A stretch of 26,176 bases of DNA, taken from the NCBI GenBank assembly GCA_050011195.1, contig JBEKJO010000080.1, forward strand, positions 1 through 26,176. Reading direction: 5' to 3'. The stretch comes from PALSA-1440 sp050011195. GTDB taxonomy: Bacteria; Verrucomicrobiota; Verrucomicrobiia; Limisphaerales; UBA8199. The translations under genes were made by a program, and so were the position numbers. This document shows, piece by piece, positions 21,997 through 26,176 of the stretch. Numbering within the stretch: position 1 is the first letter of the stretch; each line of letters opens with the position of its first letter. A model generated the notes under the pieces. The model saw only the letters and a program-made list of their open reading frames with translations, was not told the origin of the DNA and made no database searches.

Positions 21997-23022
21997 ATGA
22001 ATCTCCTGATCACTGGCGGCGCCGGCTTCATCGGCTCGAATCTCATCCAGCACGTCATCAACCGGCCCGAGGTCTCCAGGCTGGTCAACCTCGATTGCCT
22101 GACCTACGCCGGACGGCTCGAAAACCTCGAAAGCGTGGCCACGCATCCGAAGTACCTCTTCGAGAAGGTGGACTTGCGGGACAAGACCGCCGTCCTCGAC
22201 GTCGTGCAGCGCCACCGCATCACCCATGTAATGCACCTGGCCGCCGAGTCTCACGTGGACCGCTCGATTACCGGCCCGGGCGATTTTGTGCACACCAACG
22301 TCGTGGGCACCTTCAACCTGCTGGAAGCCTGCCGCGCCGTCTGGTTGGATCACGCATCACGCATCACGCATCACGAGTCACGTTTCCTTCACGTCTCCAC
22401 CGACGAAGTCTATGGCAGCCTTGGCCCCAGCGGCTTGTTCACCGAGACCACACCCTACGCGCCGAATTCCCCCTACTCCGCCAGCAAAGCCTCCAGCGAC
22501 ATGCTCGTGCGCGCCTATCATCACACCTACGGTTTGGCCACCGTCATCACCAACTGCTCGAACAACTACGGGCCTTATCAATTCCCGGAGAAGCTCATCC
22601 CGGTCGTCATTCAAAGCGTGCTGGCGCGAAAACCGGTTCCCGTCTACGGCGACGGCCTCAACGTGCGCGACTGGCTCTACGTCCGCGACCATGCCGAAGC
22701 CCTTTGGTTGGTGTTGACGCGCGGGCGGGCCGGCGAAACCTACAACATCGGCGGCCACAACGAATGGGCCAACCTCCACATCGTCCAACTGATTTGCGAT
22801 CTGATTGACGAGATGGCGCCGCACCTCGGCGGGGGTTCGCGCAAACTGATTACGTTCGTCCAGGACCGCCTGGGGCACGACCGCCGGTATGCCATTGACG
22901 CCACCAAGATCGAAAAGGAACTGGGCTGGCTGCCCGCGCACAAATTCGAGCAGGGCATTCGTGAGACCGTGCGCTGGTATCTCGATCATCAGCCGTGGGT
23001 GCGCTCCGTCCTGAAGCGTTAA
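21997..23022 (+). CDS. rfbB: dTDP-glucose 4,6-dehydratase
   Basis: The 341-residue protein has the extended short-chain dehydrogenase motifs: ITGGAGFIGSN at the N-terminus, HLAAESHVDRSI, STDEVYGS, the catalytic YSASK (Y160, K164), TNCSNNYGPYQFPEKLIP, RDWLYVRDHAEA, YNIGGHNEW and LGHDRRYAID. It removes water from dTDP-glucose to give the 4-keto-6-deoxy sugar. Residues about 118-129 (DHASRITHHESR) are encoded by a heptamer array and fill the loop between the LLEACRAVWL helix and the RFLHVSTDEV strand, where the family is variable in length. It ends the rhamnose operon. Confidence 0.95.
   Translation: MNLLITGGAGFIGSNLIQHVINRPEVSRLVNLDCLTYAGRLENLESVATHPKYLFEKVDLRDKTAVLDVVQRHRITHVMHLAAESHVDRSITGPGDFVHTNVVGTFNLLEACRAVWLDHASRITHHESRFLHVSTDEVYGSLGPSGLFTETTPYAPNSPYSASKASSDMLVRAYHHTYGLATVITNCSNNYGPYQFPEKLIPVVIQSVLARKPVPVYGDGLNVRDWLYVRDHAEALWLVLTRGRAGETYNIGGHNEWANLHIVQLICDLIDEMAPHLGGGSRKLITFVQDRLGHDRRYAIDATKIEKELGWLPAHKFEQGIRETVRWYLDHQPWVRSVLKR
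22349..22382 (+). repeat. Heptamer array, unit ATCACGC, inside rfbB
   Basis: There are three perfect ATCACGC units (22349-22369), one ATCACGA variant (22370-22376) and a partial GTCACG. The unit is identical to the one inside hrpB (5826-5857, opposite genomic strand but same coding sense). It encodes H-A-S-R-I-T-H and is in the stop-free orientation. Confidence 0.88.
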
Positions 23023-23086
23023 CCCGGAATTCTCATACCCTTTCACTGAAACAATCGGTATGTTCCCCTCCCCTGGCCTGCGACCA

Positions 23087-23113
23087 CCCTCTCCCCTTCT
23101 CAAGGGGAGAGGG
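23087..23113. repeat. 12-bp-arm palindrome downstream of rfbB
   Basis: CCCTCTCCCCTT and AAGGGGAGAGGG form a perfect 12-bp stem with a CTC loop. No T-run follows. It lies 65 bp after the rfbB stop, between convergent genes, and could act in termination or RNA stability. Similar CCCTCTCCC/GGGAGAGGG palindromes are frequent in unrelated bacterial genomes. Confidence 0.65.
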
Positions 23114-23224
23114 CTGGAGAGAGGGGTCCGTCTTTGCCTGGGGGTTCAGGGGCGGGGGCTTCCACTCATTCCTACCGAGTTCCATTGCGAAGTGGTATCA
23201 TACCTCGCACAAACCGCCGACAGG

Positions 23225-23298
23225 GTGTAGCCGCCGACGGCAGTCGGCGCCATCTTTCGGGACTGAAAATCAGCGCCGACTGCCGTCGGCGGCTACAC
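23225..23298. repeat. Perfect 26-bp inverted repeat (REP/MITE-like) between rfbB and the NHL gene
   Basis: The left arm (23225-23250) starts GTGTAGCCGCCGACGG and the right arm (23273-23298) is its exact reverse complement, with a 22-bp loop. Each arm also contains a small internal palindrome (GCCGAC-GGCA-GTCGGC), the double-hairpin design of REP-type elements. It is non-coding and lies between convergent transcription units. No flanking direct repeat of clear length is visible. Confidence 0.8.
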
Positions 23299-23339
23299 GC
23301 TATGTCATTTCCCGGCTAAAGGCCGCGCCTGCGTTAAGG

Positions 23340-25412
23340 TCACTGCATAAACGCCCGGTAAAACCGCCGGTTGTAACCGCTGATGGCGTTGCTCAGGGTC
23401 ATGCTTCCACTCCCAGGCATGGTGAAAGTGCTGACCGAACTCCAGTTCAACAGATCCGGGGATGCTTGCAGCACGTAATTGCTGCCGGGGGCACCGGAAA
23501 ACTGAAACGTGAAATTGCCAGCGGTTACTTGTGGCGCGGACAGAATGACCGGCAGCGCGACGGTTAAATTGACCACGCTGCTCGTGACACTGCCATACGG
23601 GCTGGACACCACCACGCGATATGCCCCGGCATTGCCGAAACCCGCATCATTCAGTACGAGCGGCGGGCCGGGAAAGACCACTTCGCGGATGCGGTTGTTA
23701 GAAGTGTCCGCAATGAACAGGTTGCCGGTGGCGTCCACCGCCACGCTAACGGGCTGCCATAATTCAGCATTGGCCGCCGCGCCCCCGTCGCCGGAGTAAG
23801 CTGCTGTCCCGTTGCCCGCCACCGTGGTGATAATCCCGTTGGTGCCCACCTTGCGGATGCGGTTGTTAAGGTAATCCGCAATGAACAGGTTGCCGGTGGC
23901 GTCCACCGCCACGCCCGAGGGATAGGACAGTTCCGCATTGGTCGCCGCGCCGCCGTCGCCGAGGTAACCAGGTGTCCCGTTGCCCGCCACGGTGGTGATA
24001 ATCCCGTTGGTGTCCACCTTGCGGATGCGGTTGTTAAAGTGATCGGCAATGAACAGGTTGCCGGTGGCGTCCACCGCCACGCCATAGGGCCAATCCAATT
24101 CCGCATCGGTTGCCGCGCCCCCGTCGCCGGAGTAGCCGCCTGTCCCGTTGCCCGCCACGGTGGTGATAATCCCGTTAGTGTCCACCTTGCGGATGCGGTT
24201 GTTACTTTGATCTGCAATGAACAGGTTGCCGCTGGCGTCCACCGCCACGCCCCAGGGCTCCTGCAATTCCGCACTGGTCGCCGCGCCCCCGTCGCCCGAG
24301 TAGCCTCCATAGCCGTTGCCCGCCGCCGTGGTGATGATCCCATTGGCGCCCACCTTGCGGATGCGCTGGTTTTCGGTATCCGCAATGAACAGGTTACCGG
24401 TGGCGTCCACCGCCACGCCAAAGGGAAAACTCAATTCCGCAGCGGTCGCCGCGCCGCCGTCGCCGGAGTAACTGTATGTCCCGTTGCCTGCCACTGTCGT
24501 GATAATCCCGTTGGCGCCCACCTTGCGGATGCGGTAGTTGGCGTAGTCGGCAATCGAAAGGTTGCCGGTGGCGTCCACCGCCACGCCAAAGGGATAATTC
24601 AATTCCGCATGGGTTGCCGCGCCGCCGTCGCCGGAGTAACCGTTCGTCCCGTTGCCCGCCACCGTGGCGATAATTCCATTGGGCAGGTTGGCGCCGTTCA
24701 ATTGCCATTGGTAACTGAACGGGCCGGTGCCCGAGACCGACACGGAAAAAGTCACCTTGCCTCCCACCAGGACCGCAACCGAACTATTCGTCGGTTGAAT
24801 CATAACGCTGGGGAGACCAATCACCGTCAACGCCAAAGCCTGGGTCGCGGTATGGGACAAGGCGTCGGTTACCTCCACGGTGAAATTGAACGTCCCGTTG
24901 GTCGTCGGCGTCCCGGAGATCACGCCGCTGGCCGCCAGAGTCAATCCCGGCGGCAAGGCGCCGGAAATGTTCGTCCAACTGTAGGGGGTCTGCCCGCCGG
25001 CTGCCATCAGGGTCTGGTTGTAAACCACGCCGTTGGTTCCGTAGGGCAATGAAGTCGTGATCACCGGCAGCGGCAGACCGATGGTTAAGTTGACCACGCT
25101 GCTCGTGACACTGCCGTATGGATTGGACACCACCACGCGATATGCCCCGGCATTGCCAGAACCCACATCATTCAACACCAGTGTCGGGGTTAGAACGCTT
25201 GAAATGAATACTACTTTGCGGATGCGGTTGTTGACTTGATCCGCAATGAACAGGTTGCTGGTGGCGTCCACCGCCACGCCAAAGGGAAAATTTAAATCCG
25301 CATTGGTTGCCGCGCCCCGCCCCTGCATAACCAAGTCCACAGAGCGTTCCCAGGAGAACCAGCGCGCCCGCCGACGGCTCGGGGATGACGACCACCATGT
25401 TATCGAAGGCAA
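23340..25412 (-). CDS. NHL-propeller/Ig-like secreted protein, 5'-truncated and fused downstream of a PEP-CTERM gene
   Basis: The open frame gives 690 residues, but the first 30 or so (MPSITWWSSSPSRRR..) are the PEP-CTERM gene read out of frame, so the true start is lost. From about 25318 leftward the frame becomes a partial NHL repeat (GAATNADLNFPFGVAVDATSNLFIAD, NNRIRKV). It is followed by the C-terminal half of an Ig-like domain, a He_PIG-type domain (about 112-195), the first half of another Ig domain (about 200-243), six NHL repeats of exactly 56 residues (about 244-577), the second half of that Ig domain, and the C-terminal module ending RRFYRAFMQ. Each NHL repeat has the form GIITTVAGNGTxGYSGDGG..xPxGVAVDATGNLFIAD. 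No signal peptide is attached. It was exported before truncation and is likely a pseudogene now. Confidence 0.65.
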   Translation of the reverse strand: MPSITWWSSSPSRRRARWFSWERSVDLVMQGRGAATNADLNFPFGVAVDATSNLFIADQVNNRIRKVVFISSVLTPTLVLNDVGSGNAGAYRVVVSNPYGSVTSSVVNLTIGLPLPVITTSLPYGTNGVVYNQTLMAAGGQTPYSWTNISGALPPGLTLAASGVISGTPTTNGTFNFTVEVTDALSHTATQALALTVIGLPSVMIQPTNSSVAVLVGGKVTFSVSVSGTGPFSYQWQLNGANLPNGIIATVAGNGTNGYSGDGGAATHAELNYPFGVAVDATGNLSIADYANYRIRKVGANGIITTVAGNGTYSYSGDGGAATAAELSFPFGVAVDATGNLFIADTENQRIRKVGANGIITTAAGNGYGGYSGDGGAATSAELQEPWGVAVDASGNLFIADQSNNRIRKVDTNGIITTVAGNGTGGYSGDGGAATDAELDWPYGVAVDATGNLFIADHFNNRIRKVDTNGIITTVAGNGTPGYLGDGGAATNAELSYPSGVAVDATGNLFIADYLNNRIRKVGTNGIITTVAGNGTAAYSGDGGAAANAELWQPVSVAVDATGNLFIADTSNNRIREVVFPGPPLVLNDAGFGNAGAYRVVVSSPYGSVTSSVVNLTVALPVILSAPQVTAGNFTFQFSGAPGSNYVLQASPDLLNWSSVSTFTMPGSGSMTLSNAISGYNRRFYRAFMQ
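23564..23660 (-). repeat. Second copy of the Ig-half module (97 bp)
   Basis: This segment, encoding AGAYRVVVSSPYGSVTSS, is nearly identical in DNA to about 25083-25180 (SNPYGSVTSS). Both follow an NHL repeat ending in NNRIR(K/E)VVF, so each was the tail of an Ig-plus-propeller unit. Confidence 0.75.
23679..24682 (-). repeat. Six tandem 168-bp NHL repeat units
   Basis: The motif GCGTCCACCGCCACGC recurs at 23731, 23899, 24067, 24235 (its start), 24403 and 24571, always 168 bp (56 codons) apart. A seventh, lone copy at 25264 belongs to the truncated repeat. The near-identical DNA and invariant length point to recent tandem duplication or gene conversion; six units match a six-bladed beta-propeller. 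Confidence 0.9.
25083..25180 (-). repeat. First copy of the Ig-half module (98 bp)
   Basis: Nearly identical in DNA to 23564-23660; it encodes SGNAGAYRVVVSNPYGSVTSS. It follows the truncated NHL repeat at 25210-25318. Confidence 0.75.
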
Positions 25413-25941
25413 AGCCGCCAGTCAAATGAACCGTACTCAGGTCCGCGAACCCTGAGCCAAGCTGCAAGGTTTGGAAGCTACTGCTGATGCTGCTAAAACT
25501 GTTCGTCACCGTTGTGCCGTCTCCTCGGAAGCCAACAACCTGAAGCGCCGGTGGTGTGTAGGGTGGCTGGAACCCGGCCACATCGAATGAAGTCAGGCCG
25601 AACGGCACGCCTGAGAGGGAACTGACGTCAACGGTAGTGTTCACTAGGGTTCCTAGATAGGTGGTCCCGTCGTTTGGGTATCCCGCCACGCCGGTGCCAA
25701 TCAGCATCAAGCTGTACATACCGCCAGGCACAGTGAACAACATGCCTGATTCGGAGTACTGGTTGACAAAAGACCATGTCCCGGGCGGCTGAGGAGGGTT
25801 GTCAAACGTGATGGTTGTGGTCCCCTGGCCTAAGCAGTGGCCAACGAGGCAGAAGAGGGCGAAAGCCGCAGGCGCGACAAGACTGCCACCACAGCGGGTG
25901 ACTGGTAAGGTTCGATCCCTGTGGGCTTTTCTCATCTTCAT
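25168..25941 (-). CDS. PEP-CTERM exported protein with an aberrant C-terminus
   Basis: The ATG at 25941 is preceded by AAGGA at 9-10 bases; an upstream ATG at 25959 adds six residues. A signal peptide (LVAPAAFALFCLVGHCLG, then QGTTTITFD) and a beta-rich body are followed by a PEP-CTERM motif VIPEPSAGALVLLGTLCGLGYAG (25325-25395), i.e. the exosortase sorting signal with its hydrophobic helix. The usual basic cluster and stop are missing: after about 25318 the frame runs out of phase through NHL-repeat DNA for about 50 residues to 25168. Its N-terminal part is paralogous to the partial protein at 1-350. Without the Arg cluster, sorting may fail. Confidence 0.72.
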   Translation of the reverse strand: MKMRKAHRDRTLPVTRCGGSLVAPAAFALFCLVGHCLGQGTTTITFDNPPQPPGTWSFVNQYSESGMLFTVPGGMYSLMLIGTGVAGYPNDGTTYLGTLVNTTVDVSSLSGVPFGLTSFDVAGFQPPYTPPALQVVGFRGDGTTVTNSFSSISSSFQTLQLGSGFADLSTVHLTGGFAFDNMVVVIPEPSAGALVLLGTLCGLGYAGAGRGNQCGFKFSLWRGGGRHQQPVHCGSSQQPHPQSSIHFKRSNPDTGVE

Positions 25942-25971
25942 AACAGGCGTCCTTGGCAAGTCGGGGCTTCG

Positions 25972-26176
25972 CTACGGCGGCCACACGGTGCGGTAGAAGC
26001 GGGTGGGGAAACCGGGCGCCAGGGTGTCGGTGTACTGCAGCGAAGTCGCGGGGAGAGGGGGGAAGTTCGTCAGGGTCAGCCAGTTGGTCAGGTCGGCGGA
26101 AGCATCGAGGCGATAGGCGACATTGGTGGGGGCACTGAGCATGAGTTGGCACGTCGCGTTGGGCAAACGGTTGATC
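25972..26176 (-). CDS. Exported protein, C-terminal part only (cut by right edge)
   Basis: The minus strand is open from the right edge to a TAG at 25974-25972. The visible 67 residues (..INRLPNATCQLMLSAPTNVAYRL, ASADLTNWLTLTNFPPLP, and FPTRFYRTVWPP at the end) belong to the C-terminal module that also ends the NHL protein (YVLQASPDLLNWSSV .. RRFYRAFMQ). This module is common at the end of secreted verrucomicrobial proteins. It stops 30 bp before the PEP-CTERM gene, mirroring the arrangement at the left end of the window. Confidence 0.7.
   Translation of the reverse strand, partial: INRLPNATCQLMLSAPTNVAYRLDASADLTNWLTLTNFPPLPATSLQYTDTLAPGFPTRFYRTVWPP

Noticed and set aside
23679..24682. CRISPR-like regular repeat pattern
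   Set aside because: The 168-bp units are continuous coding repeats without unique spacers; the heptamer arrays likewise have no spacers.
24039..25052. Plus-strand open frame of 337 codons in the NHL region
   Set aside because: Its apparent repeats are the antisense of the 168-bp NHL repeats.
25168..25412. Programmed frameshift joining the PEP-CTERM and NHL frames
   Set aside because: No slippery sequence with a downstream stimulator is evident, and the NHL repeat starts in mid-unit, which fits a deletion better.

Overview
The window is GC-rich and looks like a chromosomal segment from the Verrucomicrobiota, probably near Pedosphaera/Limisphaera. This is inferred from gene style; no rRNA is present. 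Pointers are a PEP-CTERM exported protein, long secreted proteins with Calx-beta, Ig-like, cadherin-like and NHL modules and a characteristic C-terminal module ending in '..RFYR..', a cysteine-poor DksA-like protein, and small Gly/Tyr/Trp-rich exported proteins. No tRNA, rRNA, CRISPR array, transposase or phage gene was seen.

Layout. Positions 1-4161 (minus) hold a multidomain exported protein followed 28 bp later by a PEP-CTERM-type exported protein cut by the left edge. About 700 bp without a recognisable gene follows (4162-4869), including a G-rich tract. 4870-7886 (minus) is a two-gene unit: a TMEM14-like membrane protein and an HrpB-type helicase. 8069-12524 (plus) carries a small exported protein, a membrane fusion protein plus ABC ATPase pair (no permease), a histidine phosphatase, PrmA and a 58-residue basic protein. 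12583-14745 (minus) carries rpsR, rpmG, a DksA-like gene and folE2. 14938-16602 (plus) carries an exported endonuclease/exonuclease/phosphatase-family protein and a DUF433/DUF5615 toxin-antitoxin-like pair whose toxin has an in-frame stop. 16658-17515 (minus) is a Ser/Thr kinase-like protein. 17703-23022 (plus) has comF, accD and a complete dTDP-L-rhamnose cluster rfbA-rfbC-rfbD-rfbB. 23340-26176 (minus) is a second exported-protein locus: the end of a secreted protein, a PEP-CTERM protein, and an NHL-propeller/Ig protein fused to it by an apparent deletion.

The most unusual signal is a set of short tandem arrays of 7-bp units (ATCACGC, GTCAATC, ATTTACG, CCCTCAA, TTCGGAT and variants), inside genes and at gene edges. 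Because 7 and 3 are coprime, a heptamer array encodes the same cyclic heptapeptide in all three frames of a strand. The four arrays firmly inside genes (three in hrpB, one in rfbB), and a fifth at the start of the phosphatase gene, are all in the orientation free of stop codons; the opposite strand of each unit contains a stop. One array in the stop-containing orientation supplies the folE2 stop codon. These resemble the heptameric STRR repeats known in cyanobacteria but appear as protein-loop insertions.

Other notable points are a six-bladed NHL propeller (exact 168-bp period) nested inside an Ig-like domain, a perfect 26-bp inverted repeat after rfbB, and the same two-gene exported-protein arrangement at both ends of the window.
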